Below are positions 8,209 to 17,015 of a stretch of DNA of 47,627 bases, one piece after another. Each line of letters starts with the position of its first letter. Position 1 is the first letter of the stretch. The stretch is from Mogibacterium sp. GTDB lineage: Bacteria; Bacillota; Clostridia; Peptostreptococcales; Anaerovoracaceae. Made by a program: the position numbers and the translations under genes. The stretch lies in contig JAFRJV010000067.1 in the NCBI GenBank assembly GCA_017432075.1, positions 1 through 47,627 of the forward strand. The letters run 5' to 3'. The notes beneath the pieces were generated by a model, which ran no database searches, had not been told where the DNA came from, and saw only the letters and a list, made by a program, of their open reading frames with translations.

Positions 8209-8973
8209 ATGTTGATAGCCTATTTCATGGTGATCCTGCCGCTTCCTGACAGGGCATCGACCGTCGGCAATACGCTGCAGGATCACCTCAATCTCATACC
8301 TTTCAGGCAGATTTGGCTTTACTGGCATGACAGGGCGGTCAACCTGCCGGCCATACTGGCCTATATGAAGAGCATGGCGTTATGGCAGCTGCTGTTCAAC
8401 ATACTGCTGACCGTCCCGTTCGGCGTTTACATGCATTACTACTTCAATAAGAGCCTGAAGCGTACGATCCTGCTCTCGTTCCTGCTGAGCCTCTTCTACG
8501 AGCTGAGCCAGCTGACGGCGCTTTTCGGTATCTATCCGGGTCCTTACAGACTGGCAGATGTCGAAGACGACTCCATTTACAGTATGGCATATCGCTGGTC
8601 GTTTTTCTGTGTATTCTCGCTCCTGCAGGTGCTGCTGACCAAAGGCTATACTCTGGGGCATGCGATCTGCCGGATGATCTTGGTATCTAAGGACGGATCA
8701 GCAGCCACCTCTTCTCAGCTCTTGAAACGCTATTTCTGCCTATGGCTTTTTACGGGCTTTCCGATTATAATAGCCGGGTGGTTTGAAAACGGACAGTATG
8801 GGTCGGTCAAAGACTATGTGATCATACTTTTATTCGTTGCTTCAAGGATCTACTTCGTGATCTATTTCATGAAAGAGGCTGTGCTGAGAGGCGAGAGACC
8901 GATGACCCATGACAAGCTCAGCGGAACGGTCTATATGGCAGCAGAGATCCCGGAGAAAAGTCCGGTTGAATAA
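8209..8973 (+). CDS. VanZ-RDD membrane protein
   Basis: 254 residues from the first ATG. Residues 1-145 show the VanZ layout (LNLIPFR, several membrane segments, LLSLFYELSQL), and residues about 143-235 an RDD-type domain (GYTLGHAICRMILVSKDG, then membrane helices). VanZ-RDD fusions are common in Firmicutes; VanZ relatives are linked to resistance against lipoglycopeptides, but the function of most is unknown. The frame stays open upstream to the TGA of the acetyltransferase and encodes a plausible missing first half of the opening membrane helix (KYRSLIIYSFILY), yet has no ATG, GTG or TTG there. The gene may be 5'-truncated or use a rare start. Confidence 0.8.
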   Translation: MLIAYFMVILPLPDRASTVGNTLQDHLNLIPFRQIWLYWHDRAVNLPAILAYMKSMALWQLLFNILLTVPFGVYMHYYFNKSLKRTILLSFLLSLFYELSQLTALFGIYPGPYRLADVEDDSIYSMAYRWSFFCVFSLLQVLLTKGYTLGHAICRMILVSKDGSAATSSQLLKRYFCLWLFTGFPIIIAGWFENGQYGSVKDYVIILLFVASRIYFVIYFMKEAVLRGERPMTHDKLSGTVYMAAEIPEKSPVE

Positions 8974-9005
8974 TATATATTAAGTGTTGGTCTGGAGGAC
9001 AGTTA

Positions 9006-9830
9006 ATGAATCGAAAACTTATATTTCTGGATGTAGATGGAACGCTCACAGCTCCGGGCGGTGTTGAACCGCCTGAAAGTGCGCTCAAGGCGATAAAAAG
9101 GGCTCAGGAGCTTGGCCACAAGGTCTTTCTGTGCTCAGGCCGTAACTTTGGGATGCTTGGACCGCTGCGTAAGTACGGCTTTGACGGCGGCGTCGCGAGC
9201 TGCGGCGGATACGTATATGCGGGCGATAAAGTGATCTATGACTGTCCTCTTACAGAAGAGCAGAAGCAAAAGGTGATCTCTCTTTTATCAAATGAGGGAG
9301 TATCCCTTTCCATCGAGGGTAAAGATTACGTCTACAGCGATGAGTTGTCTGAGGATTTCATTCAGCAGAATGAACAGAGAAACGAATATCTGCTGGGCAT
9401 GATCGATGCTGTCTGGACAGGACACAGCACAAAGCTGATGTCTGAATATGATGACTGCCCGATCTATAAGGTAGTATATACATGTGCCGGCCGGGATCAG
9501 CTTGAACCCGCAATAGAGGCGCTCGGGGATGAACTCAAATTCATCGTGCACGATTTCTCGGAACCGGGATGCCTGTTCGGTGAGATCATAAACCGCAAGT
9601 TCGATAAGGGCAGTGCTGTACGGATGGCAGCGGATGCCCTGGGCTTTGATATTGCCGACACCATCGGATTCGGAGACAGTCAGATAGACATCGAAATGAT
9701 AGAAGCTGTCGGTACAAGCGTATGCATGGATAACGGAAGCGATTTTCTCAAAGAACGGAGTGACATGATCTGCCCGTCTACAGACGATGACGGCATCGAG
9801 TGGGCATTCCGTGAACTCGGACTGATATAA
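9006..9830 (+). CDS. HAD-superfamily IIB (Cof-type) phosphatase
   Basis: 274 residues, the usual Cof size. Motif I is FLDVDGTL (D9, D11), motif II lies in FLCSGRN, and motif IV is GFGDSQIDIEM near residue 223-233. These cytosolic phosphatases remove phosphate from sugar phosphates, nucleotides or cofactor precursors. RBS GGAGG before ATG. It is followed after 23 bases by a phosphodiesterase gene in the same direction. Substrate unknown. Confidence 0.92.
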   Translation: MNRKLIFLDVDGTLTAPGGVEPPESALKAIKRAQELGHKVFLCSGRNFGMLGPLRKYGFDGGVASCGGYVYAGDKVIYDCPLTEEQKQKVISLLSNEGVSLSIEGKDYVYSDELSEDFIQQNEQRNEYLLGMIDAVWTGHSTKLMSEYDDCPIYKVVYTCAGRDQLEPAIEALGDELKFIVHDFSEPGCLFGEIINRKFDKGSAVRMAADALGFDIADTIGFGDSQIDIEMIEAVGTSVCMDNGSDFLKERSDMICPSTDDDGIEWAFRELGLI

Positions 9831-9853
9831 TAAAACAAAAGGATTTTTAATTC

Positions 9854-10324
9854 ATGAAAGCATGTGTTTTTTCGGATTCACACGGCCTCGTCGGCCATAT
9901 GATAACTGTGATAGAACTTGAGAAGCCGGATATCTGCTTCTTTCTCGGAGATGGAGAAAGGGACGTCATCAGGCTGGAGGAGCATTTTCCGGACCTCCCG
10001 ATATATGCGGTAAGGGGAAACTGCGACTTCAGAACAGATCTGCAGAGGCTGATAGTCTGCAATGTAGAAGGAGTCATCATATTTGCCACTCACGGTCATC
10101 TGTCCAACGTAAAATATGAAGATGATCTGAGGACGCTGACGTATCAGGCTAAAGAGGCCGGTGCGGATATAGCGCTTTTCGGACACACCCATTGCCAGCA
10201 TCTCTCGGAAAACGATGGGATCACGCTGCTGAATCCGGGTCCGGCAGGCTACGGCTACTATCCCGGTTATGCAGTATTGAACATAGAAAACGGAACATTC
10301 ACCGCAGAACTCAGATCCATCTGA
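9854..10324 (+). CDS. YfcE/MJ0936-type metallophosphoesterase
   Basis: 156 residues, matching the YfcE family. The two-metal site is complete: SDSH (D8, H10), LGDGE (D33), RGNCD (N56), THGH (H80) and FGHTH (H111, H113). Members hydrolyse phosphodiesters and some act on 2',3'-cyclic or glycerophosphodiester substrates; the physiological substrate is usually unknown. It sits in a run of small hydrolase and acetyltransferase genes. The RBS is weak (AAAGGA), with ATG 23 bases after the previous stop. Confidence 0.92.
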   Translation: MKACVFSDSHGLVGHMITVIELEKPDICFFLGDGERDVIRLEEHFPDLPIYAVRGNCDFRTDLQRLIVCNVEGVIIFATHGHLSNVKYEDDLRTLTYQAKEAGADIALFGHTHCQHLSENDGITLLNPGPAGYGYYPGYAVLNIENGTFTAELRSI

Positions 10325-10333
10325 TATCAAAGA

Positions 10334-10864
10334 ATGAAAAAGCTGTTCTCAGAGATACCATACATAAAGGGAGACCGCATCGTCCTCAGAAGGATAACTC
10401 AGGATGATGCTGCTTCATTGCGCGAGCTCACAGAAAGCGAAGCAGTGTACAGATATCTTCCGACATTTCTTTTTGAGAAGAAATACGACAGCATCGAATA
10501 TGTAATAGACCGGCTCTACGATGAATGCTTCAGTGAATCCATCATACTGGGAGTTTTCCTTGATGAAGAATTCTGCGGGATCGCGGAGATGTACGGTTTC
10601 CGCGATGAGATACACAAGATAAGCGTGGGATACCGGCTCCTCGAGCGCTTCTGGGGGCAGTGCATCGCATCTGAAGCGCTTGCATTGATGATCGATTATC
10701 TCTACAATGAGACGGATATCGAAATAATAACCGCCAGCACCATGATAGAAAACCGCGCTTCGGCGAGAGTGCTGGAGAAAAACGGCTTCGATCTGGTGGT
10801 GCATGCCGTCCCCGAGAACTGGGGATATGACGAGCCGACAACGACCGATAAATGGATTCGCTGA
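10334..10864 (+). CDS. GNAT-family N-acetyltransferase (RimJ/RimL-like)
   Basis: 176 residues. The N-terminus (GDRIVLRRITQDDAASLREL) is typical of RimJ/RimL-like acetyltransferases. ISVGYRLLERFWGQCIASEAL is the acetyl-CoA-binding part, and MIENRASARVLEKNGF is the closely conserved motif B (NxxSxRVLEKxGF). Enzymes of this type acetylate protein N-termini, antibiotics or small amines. Starts 10 bases after the phosphodiesterase stop, so probably co-transcribed. Target unknown. Confidence 0.9.
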   Translation: MKKLFSEIPYIKGDRIVLRRITQDDAASLRELTESEAVYRYLPTFLFEKKYDSIEYVIDRLYDECFSESIILGVFLDEEFCGIAEMYGFRDEIHKISVGYRLLERFWGQCIASEALALMIDYLYNETDIEIITASTMIENRASARVLEKNGFDLVVHAVPENWGYDEPTTTDKWIR

Positions 10865-10989
10865 GGCGCTGTAAATTCACCATTTGAACGCATTTAAATG
10901 AGCTGTTTGGATTATAATAATAAACTGTAAGGGACGGATATTTCATTCGCAAAAATGGTATCATTTGTCTCTGAACGGAGGGTATAAAA

Positions 10990-11526
10990 ATGACGATCGA
11001 GATCAAAGAAAGAGGAAGCAGAGGATTTTACAAAGAATTCGTGAATGTCATGACTCAGTACAGGCAGCTGCTGTACAGACCTCAGGACAAGCTGAAGGAT
11101 AACTTCAAAAGATACGCCTTTCTTACGATCGCAATGGTTCTTATTTGCCTTATGAGCCTTTATGGCGGCATCACAGGGTCATTTACCGCAACGAAGATAC
11201 TGACAACCGTGTTTGGCGGAGTGGCTGCAGTTGCAACAGTTGTTATCCTTGTAAGGATGAATAAAATGGTTGACGGCTATCTTGCAGATGACCGTCCGGC
11301 CGTAGTCACGATCGACGATAACGGTGTCGAGATCGAGAAGACCGGTTCGCAGGCCGTAAGACTGGCATGGGACAACGTGGCGTTTGTAAGATCATTCGTC
11401 GAGTCCACGTGCTTCTTCTCAAAGGATCTGAGCGGGATCGTTCTCTCCGTAAATAACGACTATAAGAAAGAGATCATGGACTATATCAAAAACAATGAAA
11501 ACATCAAAGTGATGGTAGTCAGCTAA
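10990..11526 (+). CDS. YcxB-like membrane protein
   Basis: 178 residues. Two membrane helices at about 42-60 and 70-88 are followed by a cytosolic beta-rich part (residues 100-178) with VTIDDNGVEIEKTGS and a WDNVAFV segment, the pattern of YcxB-like domains. A 50-residue basic N-terminal region precedes the helices. RBS GGAGGG before ATG. The spacer of 125 bases upstream is AT-rich and contains TATAAT-like sequences but no convincing -35 box. Function unknown. Confidence 0.8.
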   Translation: MTIEIKERGSRGFYKEFVNVMTQYRQLLYRPQDKLKDNFKRYAFLTIAMVLICLMSLYGGITGSFTATKILTTVFGGVAAVATVVILVRMNKMVDGYLADDRPAVVTIDDNGVEIEKTGSQAVRLAWDNVAFVRSFVESTCFFSKDLSGIVLSVNNDYKKEIMDYIKNNENIKVMVVS

Positions 11527-11585
11527 GTGTAAACAGGTAACGTGCATCAGGCATGTTTTGATTATAGATACAGAGGTTATTGAAA

Positions 11586-11960
11586 ATGGACAAGAAGACT
11601 TTTAATGAAAAAGATTTTGAATATACTATAGTAATGGATGCCAGCTATATCGGCCCTGACGTCAATGATGTCAAGAAGCCGGAGGAGGGCGCTGCTGCAG
11701 CCGAAGATCCGAACGCGGAGTATGAGCTGCTGTATAACGACTATGAGAGGATGATCCTCAGGGATCCTACCGTGCTTGACAAGGACGACGCGTATCCGCA
11801 CTCATATCAGTGGCGTATGGGCGACAGATATGACCCGGGCAAGCTCGCGGCTCTCGAAGAAGCTCTTAACAACATTTGCAGAATATCGGATACCCAGGCA
11901 TACAAAAAGTATATTGATGATATGAAAAACCGCAAGTTCAAGCCGGAGTCATGGGACTGA
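11586..11960 (+). CDS. Hypothetical acidic protein
   Basis: 124 residues. ATG at 11586 is preferred over an in-frame TTG at 11580 because AGAGG lies 9 bases before the ATG and only 3 before the TTG. The protein is acidic, predicted soluble and without signal peptide; the last 50 residues look helical (LAALEEALNN, SDTQAYKKYIDDMKN). An Ala/Glu-rich stretch occurs around residues 33-45. Followed by a terminator. No family recognised. Confidence 0.7.
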   Translation: MDKKTFNEKDFEYTIVMDASYIGPDVNDVKKPEEGAAAAEDPNAEYELLYNDYERMILRDPTVLDKDDAYPHSYQWRMGDRYDPGKLAALEEALNNICRISDTQAYKKYIDDMKNRKFKPESWD

Positions 11961-12002
11961 TCCCGGCGGATTGAACCTGCTGATAAGTATATTGATTCAA
12001 GG

Positions 12003-12037
12003 GTCTCCGGCTACCTCAACCGGGGGCGCTTTTTATG
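12003..12037 (+). terminator. Probable intrinsic terminator
   Basis: CTCCGG pairs with CCGGGG (one G-U pair) across a short loop, followed by GCGCTTTTTAT. It lies about 45 bases after the hypothetical gene and before the aminopeptidase gene. Confidence 0.5.
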
Positions 12038-12084
12038 CTGTATAAGCAATAAAAAACTATCACTGAAAGGAGTCATTAAAAAGA

Positions 12085-13317
12085 ATGGCAGATCTTGAAA
12101 AACTTAAAAGGGATTATGCAGAACTGGTCATCAGATCAGGTGTAAACATACAGAAAGGACAGAGATTACAGATCACAAGCGAGATCGAATGCGCCGACTT
12201 CGCAAAGCTTTGTGCGGAAGCGGCATACGATGCGGGATGCAAGGAAGTACTGTTCCGCTGGCACGACGATGAACTTACACGCATGAAGTACCTCAGAGCC
12301 GCTGACGAAGTGTTTGACAGCATCGACCAGTGGGAAGTGGACCGCGCGAACGGTCTGGTCGACGAAGCGTGCGGATTCCTCAACATCTATGCGGAAGATC
12401 CTGAAAGCCTGAAGGGCGTCGATCCTGACCGCATCAGAAGAGCACAGATAACCAGCGGCAGGGCGCTCGAGCACTACCGTCAGAAGATGATGAGCAGCGA
12501 AGTTCCATGGAGCATCTGCTCTGTGCCGTCAAAGGCGTGGTCGAAGCTGGTGTTCCCTGAACTCAGCGAAGAGGAAGCTATCGCAAGAATGTGGGAAGAG
12601 ATCCTCTCGTGCTGCAGAGTAGACGGCGGAGACGCGATCAAAAACTGGCAGGACCATATCGACGAGCTCAAGAAACACGTAGACATCCTGAACGGATACA
12701 ACTTCAAGACACTGAGATACAGGAATTCCGCAGGTACAGACGTTACAGTCGATCTTCCTGAAGGCCACTACTGGGAAGGCGGATCGGAGATAGCAGGTAC
12801 GGGAGTCGTCTTCTCGCCTAATATGCCTACAGAGGAAGTATTCACGCTTCCTGACAGAAACAGCATGAACGGCACCATCGTTTCCACAAAACCTCTCAGC
12901 CACAACGGAACAGTCATCGAAGGCATCGTCTTCAAGGTAGAGAACGGAAAGATCGTTGAAGCTCACGCTGACAAGGGTGAAGACATCCTTAAGGACGCAA
13001 TAACAGTTGACGAAGGAGCTTCGTACTTCGGAGAAGTAGCACTCGTTCCGTACGATTCACCGATCTCCAACAGCGGCGTGCTTTTCTTCAACACACTGTT
13101 CGATGAGAACGCATCGTGCCACTTCGCGTTCGGCGAGGCATATCCGCTGGTCAAAGGCGCTGAGAACATGACAAAGGAAGAGCTCAAGGCTCTCGGTGCA
13201 AACACATCGATGACGCACGTCGATTTCATGGTAGGATCCGAAGACCTCGAGATCACCGGAATCACGCATGACGGCGAAGAGGTTGCAGTATTCAGGAACG
13301 GCAACTTCGTATTCTAA
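12085..13317 (+). CDS. M29-family metallo-aminopeptidase
   Basis: 410 residues, the normal length for AmpS/PepS/aminopeptidase T. The two-metal site is complete: NMPTEEVFTLPDR (E250/E251), YFGEVALVP (E317), NASCHFAFGEAYP (H346), and THVDFMVGSEDLEI (H378, D380). The enzyme trims N-terminal residues from peptides in the cytosol using Co, Zn or Mn. AAAGGAG lies upstream of the ATG at a rather long distance of about 13 bases. It stands alone between two terminators, so it is probably monocistronic. Often called AmpS or PepS; the exact orthologue is not settled. Confidence 0.95.
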   Translation: MADLEKLKRDYAELVIRSGVNIQKGQRLQITSEIECADFAKLCAEAAYDAGCKEVLFRWHDDELTRMKYLRAADEVFDSIDQWEVDRANGLVDEACGFLNIYAEDPESLKGVDPDRIRRAQITSGRALEHYRQKMMSSEVPWSICSVPSKAWSKLVFPELSEEEAIARMWEEILSCCRVDGGDAIKNWQDHIDELKKHVDILNGYNFKTLRYRNSAGTDVTVDLPEGHYWEGGSEIAGTGVVFSPNMPTEEVFTLPDRNSMNGTIVSTKPLSHNGTVIEGIVFKVENGKIVEAHADKGEDILKDAITVDEGASYFGEVALVPYDSPISNSGVLFFNTLFDENASCHFAFGEAYPLVKGAENMTKEELKALGANTSMTHVDFMVGSEDLEITGITHDGEEVAVFRNGNFVF

Positions 13318-13327
13318 GCTAAAAAAG

Positions 13328-13363
13328 ACAGCTTCTGATCACAGCGATCAGAGGCTGTTTTTT
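13328..13363 (+). terminator. Intrinsic terminator of the M29 aminopeptidase gene
   Basis: ACAGC..CTGATC (13328-13340) pairs with GATCAG..GCTGT (13346-13358) around the loop ACAGC, with a short internal mismatch, followed by six T. It starts 11 bases after the stop codon. Confidence 0.85.
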
Positions 13364-13428
13364 CATTGACATGCATGTGATAGAATTGTTAACGATAGGA
13401 GATAAAGAAAAACAGAAGGGAGGGACAT

Positions 13429-14280
13429 ATGACTTATCTGTTATTCAACCCGCTGGCAAACAATTCAAAGGGAGAACAGGATGCCAGGCAGTGGGCCGCA
13501 GAAAACAGTACTGCGTGCGAATACAAGAGCCTGCTGGACATCAAAGATATGAAAGCATTCTTTGACGGTCTCAAGGATGACGACGAAGTCATCCTGACAG
13601 GCGGTGATGGCACTATGAACCGCTTTGCAAACGACGTATACGGATATGAGTTCAAAAATCCTGTGTACTACGTGAAATGCGGAAGCGGCAATGATTTCTA
13701 TCGTGACAACGAGAAATACGCCGTGAATGGAAAGATCGACCTCAGGCCGTTCCTTAAAAGCCTGCCATTGGTCACGGTCAAGGGCATACAGAGAAGATTC
13801 GTGAACGGCATCGGATACGGTATCGACGGCGAGACATGCAGGATAGGGGACATCCAGAGAGCCACATCGGACAAGCCTGTCAGCTATTCGAAGATCGCCA
13901 TAAGGCTTCTCCTTGGCAGTTATAAGCTCAAGAAAGCGACCGTTGAGGTGGATGGAAAGGTAAGCAGATTTGAGAACGTCTGGATGGCTTCGACCATGAA
14001 GGGTCGCTTCTACGGCGGAGGCATGATGGTGGCTCCGGCCCAGGACCGCTTCAACGAGGATGGCACTGTTTCGGTAGTCACGCTGTACAAGAAGAACAGG
14101 CTCGTGACGCTGATGAGATTCCCGTCGCTCAACAAGGGCGAGCACGTTCTGAAGAAGGACTGGGTGACCGTGCAGACAGGCAAAAAGGTGACGGTATCAT
14201 TCGATCAGCCTTGCGCTCTGCAGATAGACGGCGATGTTATAGAAGACGTGCTGACATATACTGTCGAGACTGAAGTATAA
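13429..14280 (+). CDS. Diacylglycerol kinase-family lipid kinase
   Basis: 283 residues. The N-terminal nucleotide-binding part shows FNPLANNSKG and LTGGDGTMNR (GGDGT at 58-62), the signature of the DagK/YegS/sphingosine-kinase catalytic domain. GSGNDFYR and the C-terminal beta domain ending in a QIDGDVI segment complete it. These enzymes phosphorylate diacylglycerol or related lipid alcohols at the membrane surface. RBS GGGAGG before ATG. It is the first gene of a tight run: the FAD oxidoreductase starts 12 bases downstream. The lipid context of the neighbours agrees with a lipid substrate. Confidence 0.88.
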   Translation: MTYLLFNPLANNSKGEQDARQWAAENSTACEYKSLLDIKDMKAFFDGLKDDDEVILTGGDGTMNRFANDVYGYEFKNPVYYVKCGSGNDFYRDNEKYAVNGKIDLRPFLKSLPLVTVKGIQRRFVNGIGYGIDGETCRIGDIQRATSDKPVSYSKIAIRLLLGSYKLKKATVEVDGKVSRFENVWMASTMKGRFYGGGMMVAPAQDRFNEDGTVSVVTLYKKNRLVTLMRFPSLNKGEHVLKKDWVTVQTGKKVTVSFDQPCALQIDGDVIEDVLTYTVETEV

Positions 14281-14292
14281 CGGGAGCGTGCC

Positions 14293-15825
14293 ATGGATAA
14301 GTATGATGTGATAGTAATAGGAGCCGGCAACGGCGGCCTCGGAGCTGCCTGCCGTATCCTCAACGCGGGGAAGACCTGCCTGGTGTGCGAAAAGCACAAT
14401 ATTCCGGGCGGCTTTGCCACAAGTTTCGTGCGGGGCAGGTTCGAGTTTGAAGCATCGCTTCACGAATTCAACGGCATAGGCACGCCTGAAGAGCCGGGAA
14501 GCACGCGCATACTGTTTGAGCAGCTGGGGGTTGCGGATAAGATCGAATGGATACAGCTCAAGGACGCATACCATCTGATCTCCGAAGCGGAAGGCTACGA
14601 TTACGTGATGCCATTTGGCTGGGAAGCTTTTGCGAAAGCAAACAATCAGCTCCACCCGGACGGTGAAAAATATATAAACGAGTTCTTCACACTGTGCCAG
14701 CAGATAAGGGACGCAATGGGCTACATCGGTGAAATGAAGGGAAAACCGGATCCGAAGGTTATGATGGAGAAATATCCGGATTACCTCGCTTGCGGATCTT
14801 ACTCGGTCAACGAGGCCTTCGAGGCGCTGGGATATCCGAAAGAGATAGTCGACAATCTCAACACCTACTGGTGTTATCTCGGAGCGGACGGAAACAACCT
14901 GAGCTTCCTTCATTATGCGAATATGATATACAGCTACTTCTCAAAAGGAGCTGCCATACCGAAGTACCGCTCGCATGAACTTTCGCTTGCCTTTGAGGAG
15001 CGCATACACGAACTCGGAGGCGATATCTGGTTCAATAGCGAGGTCGTGAAGATCCTCACCGATGAAGAGGGCCACGTGTGCGGAGTAAGGCTGAAAGACG
15101 GCAGGGAGATAGCAAGCAGGCACGTCATTGCCAACTGCTCTCCGCATGTCGTTTACGGAAAGCTCCTCGACAGCGAAGCTGTTCCTGAAAGAGCCCTTAA
15201 GCTGACGAACTTCAGAAAGCTGGCGGGCAGGGGATTTACGGTATTTCTCGGGATCAGCAGGAGTGCAGAGAAACTGGGACTGAAGGACCACAATTACTTC
15301 GTATATGACACTTCGGACAGCGTGAAGCAGTACGAGTCCATGAAGACGATCGGCAATACCGCCGCGCAGGCTACCGTATGTCTTAACAATGCGGATCCTT
15401 ACTGCTCTCCTGAAGGAACCTGTATCATCTACATGACGACGCTGTTCACGGATGACGCATGGAGCTCCGTAAAGAAAGAAGATTATTTCAAGGTGAAGAA
15501 CAAGGTGGCTGCAAGAATGATCGAAAGATTCGAGAAGGCGACCGGCACCAATATCCATGACTATATAGAAGAGATAGCTATTGCTACCCCTGAAACGTAT
15601 GCCAGATACTGCGGACATCCGCAGGGCACTGTTTACGGATACGAATCGCAGTACTACGATGGACTTATGAGCAGGATCCAGATGGTGGAAGAGGACAGAT
15701 TCGTGCCGGGACTCAGGATAGGCGGAGGCTACGGAGAAAGACTGCTTGGCTTCCCGAGCAGCTACAAATCCGGTGTAAATGAAGCCGGCCGCACCCTGAG
15801 AGACATGGAAAAGGAGGGCAGGTAG
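14293..15825 (+). CDS. CrtI/phytoene-desaturase-like FAD oxidoreductase
   Basis: 510 residues. The N-terminal dinucleotide fold has VIGAGNGGLGAA (residues 9-20), then CEKHNIPGGFATSF, the FAD-contact segment of COG1233 proteins such as phytoene desaturase and retinol saturase. The C-terminal FAD motif appears as VPGLRIGGGYGERLLG. The family reduces, saturates or isomerises C=C bonds of lipids and isoprenoids. The gene sits between a lipid kinase (12 bases) and a [2Fe-2S] reductase (1 base), so electrons probably come from or go to the latter. No carotenoid synthesis genes are visible, so a non-carotenoid lipid is likely. Substrate unknown. Confidence 0.9.
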   Translation: MDKYDVIVIGAGNGGLGAACRILNAGKTCLVCEKHNIPGGFATSFVRGRFEFEASLHEFNGIGTPEEPGSTRILFEQLGVADKIEWIQLKDAYHLISEAEGYDYVMPFGWEAFAKANNQLHPDGEKYINEFFTLCQQIRDAMGYIGEMKGKPDPKVMMEKYPDYLACGSYSVNEAFEALGYPKEIVDNLNTYWCYLGADGNNLSFLHYANMIYSYFSKGAAIPKYRSHELSLAFEERIHELGGDIWFNSEVVKILTDEEGHVCGVRLKDGREIASRHVIANCSPHVVYGKLLDSEAVPERALKLTNFRKLAGRGFTVFLGISRSAEKLGLKDHNYFVYDTSDSVKQYESMKTIGNTAAQATVCLNNADPYCSPEGTCIIYMTTLFTDDAWSSVKKEDYFKVKNKVAARMIERFEKATGTNIHDYIEEIAIATPETYARYCGHPQGTVYGYESQYYDGLMSRIQMVEEDRFVPGLRIGGGYGERLLGFPSSYKSGVNEAGRTLRDMEKEGR

Positions 15826-15826
15826 A

Positions 15827-16981
15827 ATGGCTTTTAAAAGAAGTAATGTTCCCGGCGAGGATATCAGACTCGCCATGGAAATGACCGCGAAACGCCGTCA
15901 GCTTATAGACGAAGCACCTGCAGCTCCTCTGGTTTATGAATACGGAGTCAACCGCCTGGCTAAGGCGCTGCACCCGGGCTTCGTAAAGGCCGTGATAGCA
16001 GACAAGGCTCCGTGCAGTGCCGACTGCTGGCGGATATGCCTTGAGCCTGCGGGCGGCGGAGAATTTCCGTTTTTCAGAGCCGGTCAGTTCATAACGCTGA
16101 GCTGCAAGGCCGGCGACTCGTTCCTGAGCCGCCCGTATTCGATAATCTCTTCGCCGAAAGAAGCTCTGGAAGGAAAGCTTGAGATAATGGTCCAGAGAAA
16201 AGGTATATTTTCGACCTTTATCATTGATGAAGCAGCTGCAGGCACTGAGCTTTGGATGGGCGAGCCTTCGGGCGACTTCCACCACGACGACATCCGTGAC
16301 AGGGGGCATATTGTAGCCATTGCCGGCGGAAGCGGCGTCACACCGTTCCTTTCCATGATGAAAGCGATACGAGAGGGAAGCGAGGACTTCAGACTGACTT
16401 TGGTGTACGGCGCCAGAACAAGAGCCCACATCCCGTTCGATCCCGAAGAGTTTAAATGCGAAGGAGTCGATGTGGCTGTAGTTCTATCTGAGGAGGAAGC
16501 AGATGGCTATAGGCACGGCTTCATAACCGGGGATCTGCTGAAGGAATTCATCGATGACGATACCAGTGTTTTCATGTGCGGACCTGACGCGATGTACAGA
16601 TTCGTACATAAGGAGCTGGAAAGCCTGGGATTCGATGAAACGAAGATCCGCCAGGAGAGAAACTCTGTTGGTGACCGGGAAGTCAGTGAAATCAAGGCAT
16701 TCAGGCTTACAGTGCATATCCGCGATACAGTCTATGAGCTGGAAGCGGCAAATAATGAGACGCTGATCACCGCTCTGGAGCGCGCAGGCATTCCGGCAGT
16801 CGTCAGATGCCGCAACGGAGCATGTGGATTTTGCCACAGCAGAGTACTTAACGGAGAATATTTTATCGCCAAAGAGAATGATTTCCGCCGTTCAGCGGAT
16901 AAAAAGTTCAATTACATACATCCATGCTCGACATACCCTGAGTCCGACATGGAGATCGACATTCCGATAATGAATCCGTAG
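15827..16981 (+). CDS. Flavin reductase with C-terminal [2Fe-2S] ferredoxin domain
   Basis: 384 residues. An FAD domain carries RPYSIISSP, and an NAD domain has GGSGVTPFLSM and MCGPDAMYRF. A plant-type ferredoxin follows with C328, C333, C336 and C367 (CRNGACGFC and HPCSTYP). About 60 extra N-terminal residues precede the FAD domain. Such proteins pass electrons from NAD(P)H through FAD and the cluster to a partner enzyme, or the reverse. The start lies 1 base after the stop of the CrtI-like oxidoreductase (TAGAATG), so the two are almost certainly made together and probably form one redox system. Confidence 0.92.
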   Translation: MAFKRSNVPGEDIRLAMEMTAKRRQLIDEAPAAPLVYEYGVNRLAKALHPGFVKAVIADKAPCSADCWRICLEPAGGGEFPFFRAGQFITLSCKAGDSFLSRPYSIISSPKEALEGKLEIMVQRKGIFSTFIIDEAAAGTELWMGEPSGDFHHDDIRDRGHIVAIAGGSGVTPFLSMMKAIREGSEDFRLTLVYGARTRAHIPFDPEEFKCEGVDVAVVLSEEEADGYRHGFITGDLLKEFIDDDTSVFMCGPDAMYRFVHKELESLGFDETKIRQERNSVGDREVSEIKAFRLTVHIRDTVYELEAANNETLITALERAGIPAVVRCRNGACGFCHSRVLNGEYFIAKENDFRRSADKKFNYIHPCSTYPESDMEIDIPIMNP

Positions 16982-17015
16982 TTGTTATTAGCGATATTAC
17001 GCGGAGAAAGAGAAA

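Noticed and set aside
14941-15876. Minus-strand frame of 311 codons opposite the CrtI-like gene
   Set aside because: Plus-strand product has clear FAD motifs and operon spacing; the antisense frame matches nothing and lacks a start signal.
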